Assembly (NCBI GenBank): GCA_963971285.1
Contig: OZ020257.1
Coordinates: forward strand, 16,754,602-16,818,601
Length of the DNA: 64,000 nt
Direction: 5' to 3'
DNA from: Astropecten irregularis
Taxonomy: Eukaryota; Echinodermata; Asteroidea; Paxillosida; Astropectinidae
The notes under the pieces were generated by a model. That model did not search any database. It was not told the origin of the DNA and saw only the letters and a program-made list of their open reading frames with translations. The translations under genes and the position numbers were made by a program. Below, one piece after another: positions 1 to 16,300 of the stretch. Numbering within the stretch: the stretch's first letter is position 1; each line of letters opens with the position of its first letter.

Positions 1-221
1 GCACCACAAATTTTGTTGAGTTAGACCTACTTAGAAGTGTTTTAAAAAATTTTTATTTCCTTGTATGAATAATTATCATGTGGCCTAAACTACACAATTG
101 CCACTATAATGATGAGCTGGTAAATGTTAAATTTGTTTTACTTTAATACCTGGGCTGTTTGTATGTATTTTTCTCTGAATAACTTTTTTCTGTACTGCTT
201 TCCTCCCTTTGTTATTACTAG

Positions 222-3200
222 TTTCCAGTGACAGTTAAGGAGTTTGGTGCTGTAACCTGCGTAGACTTCAACCCACAGAAACCTCACCAATTTGCCGTCA
301 CAAGCTCGACAAGGGTAAGCCTGGACCATCTTCAGTCTTTGCTTGCCTCCGGTTGAAGGAGAATCTCCCACGAAGCTTAATATAGAAAGATTCTTTGCCT
401 GCTTGTGGGGTAATGCAAAATGGAAAAAAAAAAAAAAAAAAAAGGAAAAGCATAATAATATATTATATGTATGAAGATCTGGTAGACATTAAGGAAGAGT
501 AAATTTTGCCTGCACAGTCATTCATATCTGATTGGCCAATCCTCAATATGTCATGCTGGCCCTCTTCCTCTCAACGTTGTTTTGTTGGAGGTTTGTGCTT
601 GACGGCATGACACACTGCACATTGGAAAATCTGAGTAAGGGAACAGCAAAATAGTGTTTGCAGGAAGAAAGCTGGTGCTGGCAAAATATAACACTTCCCG
701 ATTTCATTGTGGCATTTAAGATTTAGGAACAGAAGTAGATACTGTGCAGTGCTTCACAAAAATGTCATCAATCTGATACATTTTGAAGGAAAAAAAATAA
801 GAAACTTTTTGTTGAGCTCCATTTCCTTTTCCCCTTCTTCCCCTACCTCAGGTGCAAATCTTTGATCCCCAAACCAACCAAGTTGAGAAGACCATCTCCA
901 GGTTCCAAGATGTGGCTTACAGCGGCAGGTACCGAGGGGATGGGAAACTGCTGGTGGCCGGGGGAGAGGAACGATCCATCCGACTGTTTGACGTGAATGG
1001 GAGGGCTGTGCTGAGAATATTCAAGGGGCACAGCGGGTAGGTGCTCTACACAAAAGTTCTATTTCTAAATGCTTAGCTGACTCCGACCCTCAATTTATCA
1101 CTCAATGAAGGAAATGTTGTTCATGGTTTTTTCTTCCTTTTTTTTTCAAACATTTTAGAGATTGATAATGATAGACTGTTAGTGACAAAGTTTGAATATA
1201 TTTCCATGAAATTCCATCGCAAAAAGCCAACAGACACGGCAGACTTTTTCTATCATTAACCGATAGAATACTCCAAACTCCTTTCACTAGTATTGGATTG
1301 GATTGGGCACAGCTCTGTGAAGGGCCAAGTACATTAACTTTGTACATGTAGTCTGGTAGTATAGAACTTGATCAAAATGTGGAATAAGCCAAGTGCACAG
1401 TGTGATCTTTTGAAAAGATTCTAAGAGATTCTAAGCATGAAAAAATGCTGGTGTCGGGTGTACCGCTATGCCATTTACTTTCTCCCCTATCTCACTGTTT
1501 GTCCAGTGCCGTGCACGTGACCAGGTTTAGCACAGATAATCTTCACATCATGTCGTGCTCCGATGACAAGACGGTCCGCTGCTGGGACATACCGAGCGAG
1601 TCGGAGACGAGGCGGTACGAGGAGCACTCAGATTACGTCCGATGCGGAGTGGTTAGCCCAGCCAGCAAGGACATCTGGCTAACAGGTCAGAGACAATTTG
1701 CATTTGATAAATCACAGGCAGTCAACTGTGTAATTGTTAACAAGTGCACCACAGCATTAATGAACTTTCGAAATCTTGAAATATCTGATACGATTAGGAT
1801 ATCTAATGCTTAATGCAAACAAGGTGCAACCTTTTCACAACGCTGTGGGACCTTATAATTTAGCATAATAAATTAGTGCCCGGAATAAATTAGCATCTGT
1901 GATCATTTTTTATCGATGACTCATCCTGACAAGGCCACCAGCAAGGTGGCTGGCCGTATTCTGCCGACTGAATAAACCACTTGCATCTCCTGACACAGGT
2001 TCCTACGATCACAAAGTGAAGCTGTTTGACCTGAGGACCCAGGCCAGTGTGATGACCTTAGACCACGGTCACCCTGTGGAGAGTGTCTTGATGTTCCCTG
2101 GAGGAGGAATGTTCCTGTCTTCAGGTACACTTACGTTTTTTGTTTGTTTGTCAAAATTGCTGTTTATGTGTGGCAAAGTTCTGGTTGAAGTATTTGAGGT
2201 CGTGAAAAGAACCAGTTGTAAGCGTTTTTGAAACTGGAGAGAACCAGTTGTAATTATTTGTGATGCAGGATTCCACATGTGCCTCACCTGTTGATTTCAC
2301 TTTGGGTTCCTTTGCACCCTAAGGAGGGAACTATGTCAAGGTTTGGGACGCCCTCTCTGGCGGTAAACTCCTGGCAGCTCTCAGCAACCACCACAAGACG
2401 ATCACCAGCATGTGTTTCAATGGCGCTCGAAACCGTCTGCTCACAGCCTCCATAGACAGGTAATGTTAGCACTCCATTCCCGGGATGCTTCAAAGGAATC
2501 TAGATTCAATTCATAGCTCTGTTTATTTGTCTAATTTTACTTATCCATATTTTGTTGTCTCTTGTTCACTCCCTCTCTAGACACATCAAGGTATATGACG
2601 TAGCCAGTTACAAACTGGTAGCCAGCCTGGACTATCCTGCACCAATCCTCTCTATGGGTGTGTCGGTGAGTTTTACGGTTGCAGAAACTTTGGTAACGGT
2701 GACACAGAACAGCCACAAACAGAGCAAGAGTTGCATGAGGGGGTCCCGAATTATGAGCTAGTATTGCCAGTAAGGTTTGCGGGCGTACTGAGTACTCTCA
2801 GAGGAAGAGTTGTGGTTCGGAAAAGAACCAGTGAATATTAACTCACTTCCTTGCCCAACATAAACACAGAATGGCCAGAATCGACCTCCCAAGTTGACTC
2901 AACTCCATCGAATTATTGAAATAAAACCGAAATGTAATTCCTGTTGATGGATGTCAGTAGGCTGAGATGTTTGCTGTGATCTGCTTTCTTTCAGCCCACG
3001 GACGAATCCATTGTCGTCGGAATGTCATCGGGCCTGATATCCATCAGGAATCGGAAGATCGAAGACGAGGCAGCGGAGAACGTGAAGAGGAAGCAGAAAC
3101 GTAGCCGGGTGTCGCACCGGTACTACGACAGAGGTCACAAAGTCTACACAGCTCAGGAGGTAAGGCTTAGAGATGAGGAGTAGTCATCTCTCCTATTCAT

Positions 3201-4625
3201 GCTTTAATTTCGTTCAAAAACACAAAATGATCTGTTTCGATGTCACCCTCTTGATGTTTGGGTCCTTTTGCTTCCAGGGAGATCTTATCGTCCACAAGGA
3301 CTCCAGAGAATTCCTCCAAAAGTACGACTCCATGCTGAAACGGTTTGACCACTCCAAGGCCCTAGACGCTGCTTTGCACGTAAGTTCTGAAAGATGATAA
3401 CAGTAAAAGAACCAAGAGAAAAATACTCATTTGTTGATATCTTATCAACTCACTGGAACAATTGTTCTTATTATTAACTTTTTTTAAATAGTGGTTTTGT
3501 ATTCAGAAGTGTTTTTTTAAAAGGCCCTTTTTGTAATTGAATTGATTTTAGTTGAAATGGAACTGTCACTTTTCCACAGGGAAACGTCCGAATGAAGACC
3601 CCAGAGGTGACCATCAGTATACTGCGGGAGCTGATACGCAGGGGCGTCGTCAAGAGCGCCCTCGCTGGCCGGGACGAGAAATGGCTGCGCATCATGATAG
3701 CATTTCTGAAGAAGCACATCACGAATCCAAACTTTGCTGCCACGGTGATAGACGTCACCAACATGCTGCTTGGTGAGTTTAAGAAACCTGATTATTTTAT
3801 TTTCCAATAATTTGTCGAGTTGGCCATTCAGACGTAACAAATCCATATGATTATGATGGCCCCCAGACATGGCTGTTCCCAGGAGGTCAAACTGGATTCG
3901 TCAAAATAGAATACAATGCTTTCCTGTTTTGTGGAACAAACCTCAAAAAATTGTTTTCGTCCCATCTTTAATTTTTTTTTCAATTTGTCTATTTTAATTT
4001 CAATTCTTTTTAAGAGAAAAATCTAGTGAAAATGTTTACCACTTTTGACATTTTATTATTATGATGCTGCAAAGAGCTAAATTTTAAGCAAAAATCTGAC
4101 ATTTTGTGGTAGAGCTGACAGCAGTTTTAGTCCCTGATTGAATATTTGATATGGGAACGACTAATTAACAAATATTTTTGTAAGTTTCAGCAAAACATAT
4201 ATGAGTTTAGTAAAAATCAAGGAAATAGATAAATAGATAAATAATTATTCTTGGCTTGTATTTCGGATATTTACACTTCAAACATTTATAAATATCTTTT
4301 GAGTTTATTAAAAACCAAATAAATAAATGAATAATTGTTCTCGTCTTGTATTTCAGATATTTACACTCCGGTCATCGGCGAATCCGAAGAGCTGTTGAGT
4401 CATTTCCGAAGACTCAAGATAACCCTCGAGCAAGAACTGCAGTACCATCGTAACCTGCAGGAAATCAAGGGAATGTTAGACACGGTGCTGGCAGCATCGC
4501 AGACTGTGGACTATGCCCCGGAAGATGCCGACAAGGCAGACATTGAAATCCCTGCCGGAGGGGAAGCCATTTCCCTTGGACCGGTCGCAGTCGATAGGTT
4601 GATCGTAGTTCCCCCGGAGACGTAG
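222..4625 (+). CDS. UTP15: UTP15, small-subunit processome WD40 protein (5' partial)
   Basis: UTP15 is a nucleolar WD40 protein of the t-UTP part of the U3 small-subunit processome, needed for pre-18S rRNA transcription and processing. Exons read as 222-314, 852-1036, 1507-1685, 1999-2124, 2324-2459, 2581-2665, 2995-3159, 3278-3379, 3580-3772 and 4357-4625. All introns are GT-AG and the joined 1,533 nt stay in one frame to the TAG at 4623-4625 (510 aa). The first visible residues read [12 protein letters not shown]-type blades follow, with motifs [39 protein letters not shown] and GGNYVKVWD. The C-terminal half (about 2995 onward) carries the UTP15-specific helical region, with [21 protein letters not shown] and [10 protein letters not shown]. 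The family is about 520 aa, so only some 30 N-terminal residues lie beyond the left edge. Identity is firm; the first-exon boundary at 222 could instead be 229. Confidence 0.95.
4203..4370 (+). repeat. Local duplication of the UTP15 last-exon acceptor
   Basis: The stretch 4203-4283 resembles 4300-4370. Both hold an A/T-rich AAATAAATA tract, a TCTTG or CTTGTATTTC tract and ATATTTACACT. In the downstream copy this is the real acceptor (TTTCAG before 4357) and the start of the last coding exon. In the upstream copy the acceptor reads TTTCGG, so the AG is lost. It looks like a tandem duplicate whose splice site has decayed. Confidence 0.6.
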
Positions 4626-5250
4626 CACTCAGTGACAACTCCGTAGTCTTGGGAATATCAAACCGTTTCAGGGTCAGGGCAGCCCTGCTTCGTAATGTCG
4701 TAGCCTTTACGGCAACCAGCTTGGCTGAACTGACTTGCTTCCAATCTGCCCTAGTCTTCTGTGCTTACCGGTAACCACCACAGATGAAGTGAGCTAAGCA
4801 GCTTACAGACAGGACACTTTACAGACAAAGTAAAACCAAAAATGTTGGAAGTTCCAAATCTCATCCCCATCTGGCGATGGACGTGCTGGCTACATGAACT
4901 AAAGTTCACATCCAGCCAAAGGAGGGAGGGACACAAGTTACATTCGGATTCTTACGATGTGGTTGGGTCGGAGTTCGTAAGCGGTTCTCTCCTCGGTTTC
5001 CACATCTGGAGTTCCTGGTTCGAATCCCACCAAGGGAACCATGTGAATTGGGTTGTCAGTCCTTAACTGATCCTGTGGGCGTTTTCCCCCTGGGGTACAT
5101 TCTCTTTTCGACTTTTTGGACCCACATGGTTTTTGTAGTTTCTGTCCAAGTCCGTTTGTGTCTTCTCCTCTCAGCTCCTTGGCTCAAATTTAATTCAGTG
5201 AGTTTTTCCTGGGTTGGAGGTTTTTGGGATTGGTAATTAAATAATAAAAT
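4626..5250 (+). other. UTP15 3' UTR with SINE body and AATAAA signal
   Basis: Non-coding sequence follows the UTP15 stop codon. A canonical AATAAA lies at 5243-5248 and is the best candidate polyadenylation signal. A tRNA-derived SINE occupies much of the stretch and is listed separately. Confidence 0.5.
4955..5235 (+). mobile_element. tRNA-derived SINE copy
   Basis: A tRNA-like head runs from about 4958 to 5040, with a perfect pol III B box GGTTCGAATCC at 5017-5027. A GC-rich body follows, including GTTTTCCCCCTGGGGTAC. The sequence does not fold as an intact tRNA: the 5' half is diverged. It lies in the 3' UTR of UTP15. Confidence 0.6.
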
Positions 5251-6723
5251 GATATGAATTTAAAAGAAAATGTCTGCATTTGTTTTTTAATTCCAAGATG
5301 TAATTCACTCAAATATATAATTATATAAATTGTTATTTATATATCCATAGTTGATGATGCCAACATCCCCTTAAAGATGCTAATGTATTTCATCCAAATA
5401 ATGGCAAGTCACACTTGCAATTATTATGGAAGGACTTGGCCAACATACGGGAAACTACTTTTTCAGTAAAAAAAAAAACCACTTTGATTGAAAAATTAGA
5501 CCTTATGCTTACATTTTTGGGCAGTAACAGCAAGCTTGAAAATAAGCGTTAGATTTTTAAATAATCATAGTAATAATTATGCAGAAACATTTGGTGTCTG
5601 TTGAAGAAACCAGGAAAGCCAGTATAATTTCCATTTGGTTTGGAAAATGTTTATAACCGCAAAGAATGGGACAAGTACTTCTGAATAAACATGAATCTGA
5701 TATTGAAGATGAACATATTTAGGGGGTAATGATGACCCTATTAACTGATTTGTGTATTGTGGCTTATACACACCCTTAAATTCATGGTGATTTGGATTTT
5801 ACGGGCTCGAACATTTTGTAAATTTTAAGGCCCGACTTTAAGCCGAGATGTGATTAAAATTTAAGTGCAAAATGCACGAATTTAACTTGGAATGAAATTT
5901 TAATAATGTGGAACTGTTTCGCCCAAAAGACAATAGTTAACAGTTATCCTGTTTGCAAGATCGTACAATAATTATGTATAACTAATTATGTCCAAATCGG
6001 AGTATTATAAGGCTCCAGTTACTGGATGTAACAGTTGTGAAACTTGTGGGTCACTGATTTTTTATGCAAACTAGTTCATACTTCATAATCAGTAGGCCTA
6101 AGCGTACTTCGGCATCTTCAAGCAAGGTTTCTCAGGTTAAGAACTTGACATTATTTTGTCCCATGATATCGAGGAACGGTTATATATTGGGAAGAGGGAC
6201 CTTAAATAATATAGATCTTGACGGTCGTTTGTTTTTCGTCACTGAGAACTTCTAGCCAATCATTTGATTGCTTGAGCATAATATCAACGACGAGATCGCA
6301 CACAACCTGCACACTGCTAACTCAATAGAGGGCGTCCTTTTTGCTGTTGTGCACGTGAACATTCGCTGACACTGACAGTGACACATGTTGTTGTTGACAA
6401 GAATTATTCTGCACTTGAGCCGAATTCGGAGTTCTTTATTGCTTCAGACTCGTTATAATATCAAATACGAAGCTACGGAGAAGTTACCTGCACGGTAAGG
6501 TTAGGTTGTACCATCATAATTGTGACATGACATCATTATCCTCGATCGGATGTACCGGTTTTCGAGGGTGTTACAAGCATTATTTTTATTCCGTACACAA
6601 AATTCAACTGATCATTGCGTGTTGCGCTATCACTGACGTATAGAACTTAAGGCCAACTTGAAAACTTGATACATCGAAAACAGGTACAGAGCGATATTTT
6701 GGTCCAATGGTCTGGTCATGTTA
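5250..6723. other. Intergenic; no gene seen, possible untranslated METTL25B exon near 6,494
   Basis: Only short open frames without coding character are present. The one candidate signal is a strong donor, CACG|GTAAGG, after 6494. It could end a 5'-untranslated exon of METTL25B spliced to the acceptor just before 7361. This is inference; no start site or core promoter is recognisable. Confidence 0.3.
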
Positions 6724-6912
6724 CAGGGCTGGAAATAAGGTTTGGCGAGGGCAAGGCCAAATTTCCATTGCAAGGGGCACTTATCGGAAAATCATAATTA
6801 ATAGGCCTATACTAGTGTCTATGGACTATGGAAACATTTGAAGGGGCACCAAGGCCAAAACCAGGGCCACGAAGGCCATGGCCTCCATTGCCTCCATTTA
6901 TTTCCAGGCTTG
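6724..6912. mobile_element. Short inverted-repeat element, hAT-like ends
   Basis: Left end CAGGGCTGGAAATAAGG is mirrored by right end TTATTTCCAGGCTTG, 189 bp apart. The word ATGTTA occurs directly outside both ends. Termini beginning CAGGG resemble hAT-derived MITEs; the clade call is inference. Confidence 0.55.
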
Positions 6913-6978
6913 ATGTTACATCCAACATGCGTAATGTCCAACTGAACTAGTGAAAGAAGTTGTAACTCAGTTGGCTTT

Positions 6979-7279
6979 TATACACCGACCTGACGGTGCG
7001 AACATGGAGCTAAAAACACCCGCCATTACTGGTGTGTCCCCGCCCGTATTTTGTCCGGCATGGCAACAAAAGAATTTACGCTCTGCTGTACTCTATAATT
7101 GCTGGGTGTACTTCCCATGATTAGGGGACGTACACCCTTCAGTATAGAGTGCGATGGAGTGTAAAATTGTTGCCTGACAAAATACGGGTGGGGACACACC
7201 ATGACACCCGTATTATTATAGTGCCAGTAATGGCGGGTGTTTTTAAGGTCCATGCTCACGCCGTCCGATCGGTGTATAC
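6979..7279. mobile_element. 301-bp foldback MITE
   Basis: Long imperfect terminal inverted repeats begin with TATACACCG. The inner part AACACCCGCCATTACTGG near 7015-7035 is mirrored by CCAGTAATGGCGGGTGTT near 7222-7240, and CGTATTTTGTC is likewise mirrored. The whole unit can fold as a hairpin. No coding content. Confidence 0.75.
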
Positions 7280-7363
7280 TTCCGTCACGCTGATACTCAT
7301 CAAATTCAAAGCCTGTTCAGCATGCTGACATAGCTGATGATGAAATAATTATTTTTTCAGATA

Positions 7364-11566
<4,203 letters not shown>

Positions 11567-12500
11567 CAAGGAACCCTTCAGTAGGAGAGGAGCATGGCCT
11601 ATCTCACCAAGATGTAAAAAAAGATAACATTTTCACTAAGATAACATAACACTGCAAAAATCGGACAAGTCTAGTGTTGAGGTGGTCTTGAACACTTGAT
11701 AAATGTTTGTAATCCCCGTTGAACACCAACAAAATAAGTGGTAATAATAATATTGAATAAATACAATTTTTATAGCACTTAATATAGTGTTTTGTAAGCG
11801 CAGAAAGAAAAAAATAAAGAAAGGTGAGAGATATTGAGACATGCTGAAGATTTTGTGTTTTTAGGAGTGTGTTGAATGAAAGAAATAAAATTTTTCTCAA
11901 AGAACCGACCAGTACAAATAAGGCATGAAAAACTATCTTGATTTTGTTCACTCACTGCAAGCAATAGTTTAATGGTCGCTCATACTACCTGTTGTGTAAT
12001 ATAATTACAAAATACACAGGCATCAATGATCAGGAGCAGTCTTAAGAAAATAGTGCAATAAACCTCTTTCATTGTTTTTATGATATACAAAAAATTGGGT
12101 CATCACCCATCACTTTATAAGTTTGTTTTTAAAAAGGGGGAAATTTAAAACCACTTTAATTTTTAAATTTAATCGTAGAGCAAATTTCATGCAATTTAAT
12201 CTATAACACACCATTACACACGTCGGTAATTTTACAAGAAAATATTGAACTCCGCGCTGACAAATGTTCCCTTTAATATAGAAACCTTCCCTTTCAATTA
12301 TTAGTTCTATTATTTTGTTCAAGTCTCATTTCGTGAACATTTGGTGCACGCATCAAATTATGTGAAAGTATTTACAGTAGTCCTAGGCCTACATCTACAT
12401 AATGGGGACAATGTTTAAACTAAAGGTAACAAAATAAATTCGTAAGCCACAGCGTGTGGCGCTTATAGGAAAGGTCTATTTTTTTTTACATCCAGGGCTA
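11567..12500 (+). other. METTL25B 3' UTR and intergenic DNA
   Basis: AATAAA occurs at 11756-11761 and is a candidate polyadenylation signal for METTL25B; another A-rich AATAAA-like site lies near 11812. Beyond it the sequence is A/T-rich and I see no gene. Confidence 0.45.
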
Positions 12501-12794
12501 GGGCCCAATTTCATGGAATCCGTTACCGTTAACAAAAATTCTTCGCTTACGATAGCAGAATTTTCCTTTAGCCTGCGTATTTCACGGGAGAGCTGTCTTT
12601 CTTGCTACGCTAATCAAGGCCTTTCTGCAGAATGTATAAAATGAGAGCGTGTTAAAACAAAAATAATAACGGTTACCCTAGTAATTCTTTACTAACTGAA
12701 AGTTTTGCTTACTGATTCCATGAAATAGATTTCACGCTTAGAGCAGTGTCTGTAAGCACAAAAATACCTTAACGGATTCCATAGAATTGGGCCC
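12501..12794. mobile_element. 294-bp MITE with GGGCCCAATT ends
   Basis: Left GGGCCCAATTTCATGGAATC and right GATTCCATAGAATTGGGCCC (spanning 12775-12794) are inverted copies. The inner CCGTTACCGTTAAC is mirrored by TAACGG. A further end-fragment sits at 7554-7603. Confidence 0.7.
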
Positions 12795-13315
12795 AGTTTT
12801 GAGTATTTACACTATTTGAATAAACAAAAAGAATGGAACGCATGTGAAAACTACACACCGCAAGCTCATTGCGTTTCTCAAATTCTTAATCACTCATATA
12901 TGGACACAACTTGATTTTGTTTTTCGATTTGGTTTGGCCGTGTTGCCATGTTATTTTTTCACTCTTTGTGTTGGTCAAGATTATTTTGGGGATTGATTTT
13001 TCTGAATTTGAAAAATATTTGCTTTGATTATCTTGCATGGTTATTGGTTTCCAAAAAAGCCTAAAAATACTTTTTGTCAATCGAATTTTTTTACTGATGA
13101 ATTTTTATTTGTAATTTAATATGACGAAATTGTGTTCACAATAATACGTCTCACTTTATTTTCTAAATGCCTCTATTGGTAACGTGCTGGATTTTACCAT
13201 GCTGAGTTAGGACAATTTCATACGTGCTTTGATTAGAAATAATAATTATTTCCATCGCGTAACAAACTCGGCACGCTCACAACCACAGCACGTTACACAG
13301 TTAGAGGTAAACATT
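12795..13315 (-). terminator. 3' UTR and polyadenylation candidates of the giant gene
   Basis: On the minus strand downstream of the stop at 13316-13318, AATAAA (TTTATT on +) occurs at 13155-13160 and 13104-13109. They lie 155-215 bp past the stop, which suits a short 3' UTR. No gene is seen in the rest of the stretch, which separates the converging METTL25B and giant genes. Confidence 0.45.
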
Positions 13316-16300
13316 CTAAGACACTTCGGTCAGAGTGAGGGTTGTGTCGTAGTTTTGCGTCGGTGGGATGTAGACCGGCGGAGGTGCTGCATCACCCATA
13401 TCGGCCACCAGATTCAGGCCTAGGGAAGATGGTGGCGGGAGACTATGCAGCGGAGCCGTGTCTAAAGCCACGGGCACGGTGACCACATGAACGGTCTGTG
13501 CGGTGGGCTGCTGCTGTTCCGGCGGAGAAGCCGGTCCCTGCTGAGCAGGAGTGGGCGAGCGCCGCGGGGTGACGGGCCGCTGAGAGGCCCATTGCTCCGT
13601 TCTGCGCGGTGTCACAGGCTCCTCTGGTTGACCGCGGGGAGACTCCGGGTCGTTGGTATTGCCGTTGGTGTCGATGGCAGCCACCTTCCCGTTCTTCTTG
13701 GTCTTGACGATGACAACTGCGCCTATGACGAGGGCTAGAGCGATCACCACAACGACACAGACGACCACGACAATGATGACAGTCGATGAAGTCTCAGTCT
13801 CTGGCACCTCTGTTGTAAGAAACAAATTTGCACCAAAAATTAGATTTGACATACTTGAGAACTAATTGTCAAAATGATGGCCATTCAAAGAATCATTAAC
13901 CACTTTTCTGTTGACGGTCTGAATTTAGGGTCGCACAGCATGATCCCTAACTCAACAGCTGACCCTGTTAAAATGAAATCATCAATTGCAAAAGGCCAGA
14001 ACCTTACCGATCGGCTCAGAATTTTCGGTCGTGGCAACATCGCTTTCATTGGCTGAAAACAAGAAAACATAAGGAAACACATTAAACCACAAAGTATACT
14101 TCTTTTATAAACTTTGAAATTCACAGACTGATGTTGTTCTCAGTACAAATTACATGTAGTAATAAATAAATTGAAGGATCATGAAGTTGTGGAAGCCTTA
14201 TATTCTTCCATAATATTCAGAGACACAGTAGCAGCGTGCACAGAACTGCTAGGACTTGCTGCAAATCTGAAAAAGAAAATACTGCAGCCAACCTGTTGGG
14301 TCTTCTGTTGCGAGTTCAGTGGCCCCAGCGGTAGCCGGACCGGTGGTTGGACCGTCCACGGCCAGTAGGGTGAAAGACGTCAAGTGGTCGGTCAGACACT
14401 CCACCACCGAGGAGCTGCTGTCGGAGTTAGAGACCGTCTCCAGACCGTCGTCCGACCAGACCAGGTTGGACGTGTCCCAGTAGCGGCACTCGTACGTCTT
14501 GCCGGCCTGGGGCTGACTGACGGTCAGGTTGATGGAGATGCGCTCGGTCAGGTTGGCGATGGACAGTTCCTCGCCTGTGAAACGAAAGCGACAAAAAGGA
14601 CAAGTTACGGTACGGTGTATCGAACACTTCAATAACCATATAGTCTTGATATCGTTGCGAGTAAAGGAGCAACGGTTAAAGGCATGACACCCAGTAAGGG
14701 TTACATCGTTTTGTGTAAGGAATCTACGACTATTCCGGTAATCCTAACTTACACTGAAATTGGTTTTTAAGTGCTAAAGTGCTGATCTTAAAAAAAATAT
14801 CACCTCCTCTTGCATATGCTCATCTCATATACCTTTCCCCTCTTTATTTTTGTCTGTTAGTGTTTACATCATACCTGAAGATGGGTCGAGAAGTTGAATG
14901 TCCATGATGTCGGCGGCCACGTTAGCTATGTCCTCACTCGTGATGGACAGCTCATCCTGGCCCGTCTCCCAGTGCTGGAAGCTCACGGTCACTCCAGAGC
15001 AAGTGCCACTGCTGCAAGCCCAGTCCGCGCTGAACCTAAATGGGTCATTTGGGTAAACAACATTCAAAGATCAAACTCATGAAGGCTTCCAAGCATCTTA
15101 CCTATTCAGGTATAAGGTTTTCTCGGAGCCCAATAGATTTATAATCAATCGCGAAGTGTCCATCCACTGTCCTGTCGTGTCGTCTGCACAAGAGTTGCTT
15201 TACTGAATGTATTCCTTTTTCTCAGTGAAGCAGCAACAACAGCAACAGCAACATCAACAACAGCAGCAGCAACTGCGACTTGTATTAAATAAGATTTGGC
15301 TGTCTTTGTAAAATACCTCGACGAGAAAACCGTGCCGAAGTCGACTGCGTGGCCACCGGATGTTTTGGTGGAGAAGACGCCGGTTGGTATGGCCCTCTGC
15401 ACGGAGCTCGTCATGGTGGACGACGAGGTCTCAACTGCTTGAGCACCCAGCTGTAGTTGGCTGGTCTGCGCCGCAGACAGGCTGTCCGTCAAGGATCTGT
15501 TTTGGGAGTGTGAGTGGTGGGTAGAATCTGATGAGTCGTTGGAGCCATTGAAAAGTGGGCAAAGAAACAAATTGGCTGGAGCGGGATTCGAACAAGCGAC
15601 ACCCGGAATTCCGTACCGGCGCTCTACCAAGTACCAATATCCAGCCCTATATGTTGGTGGTGTCCCTTCGTTGGAATTAGAGATTCGTGGAAATTAGAAA
15701 CGGCCACATTTGGATCCCAGATGACCACTTATAAGGAATACTTGAATGACGCAGAGCATTTTCGTGCAACTAGACGTGGGCACAAGCCAGTAAGGCAATG
15801 AATGAGTAAGTGGTGTTTAGACACTTACGTAACGGTTGCCAGGAGAGTGCTGTGGAGGGTGGAATTGAGACTACGCCTGATTTCGGTGGCCTTATCCAAG
15901 ACTATGGATGCACTGTCGTCCGGTAAAGGTTCGCCTGCCGTCTCAAAAACAGCCACTAGCTCGACCAGGTTGTCGACAAAGGTACCTTGGAGGGAAGAAG
16001 AGGCAGGAGAAAGCATGATGATCACAGCCCCACGTAGGCCTACGTAAGCTCTCTGAGAGTGAAATCATGGCCTTTTAATCTGTGTACTTCACAACCTTAT
16101 CATCCAACAAGTCCGTGGACATGCACATTGACTGAAGACCACACTGGAAAGCATTCTATAAGCTCCTTTTGTTATCAAGAGACACAAACAAACAAACGGC
16201 GTACCTGTCGGTATATATCAATACAGAAACCCAGTTCAAACTCTTTGGCCATTTTGGAATAAAGAGTTCTTTTTTTTTCAGAAGAAAATTTTTTTGGACG

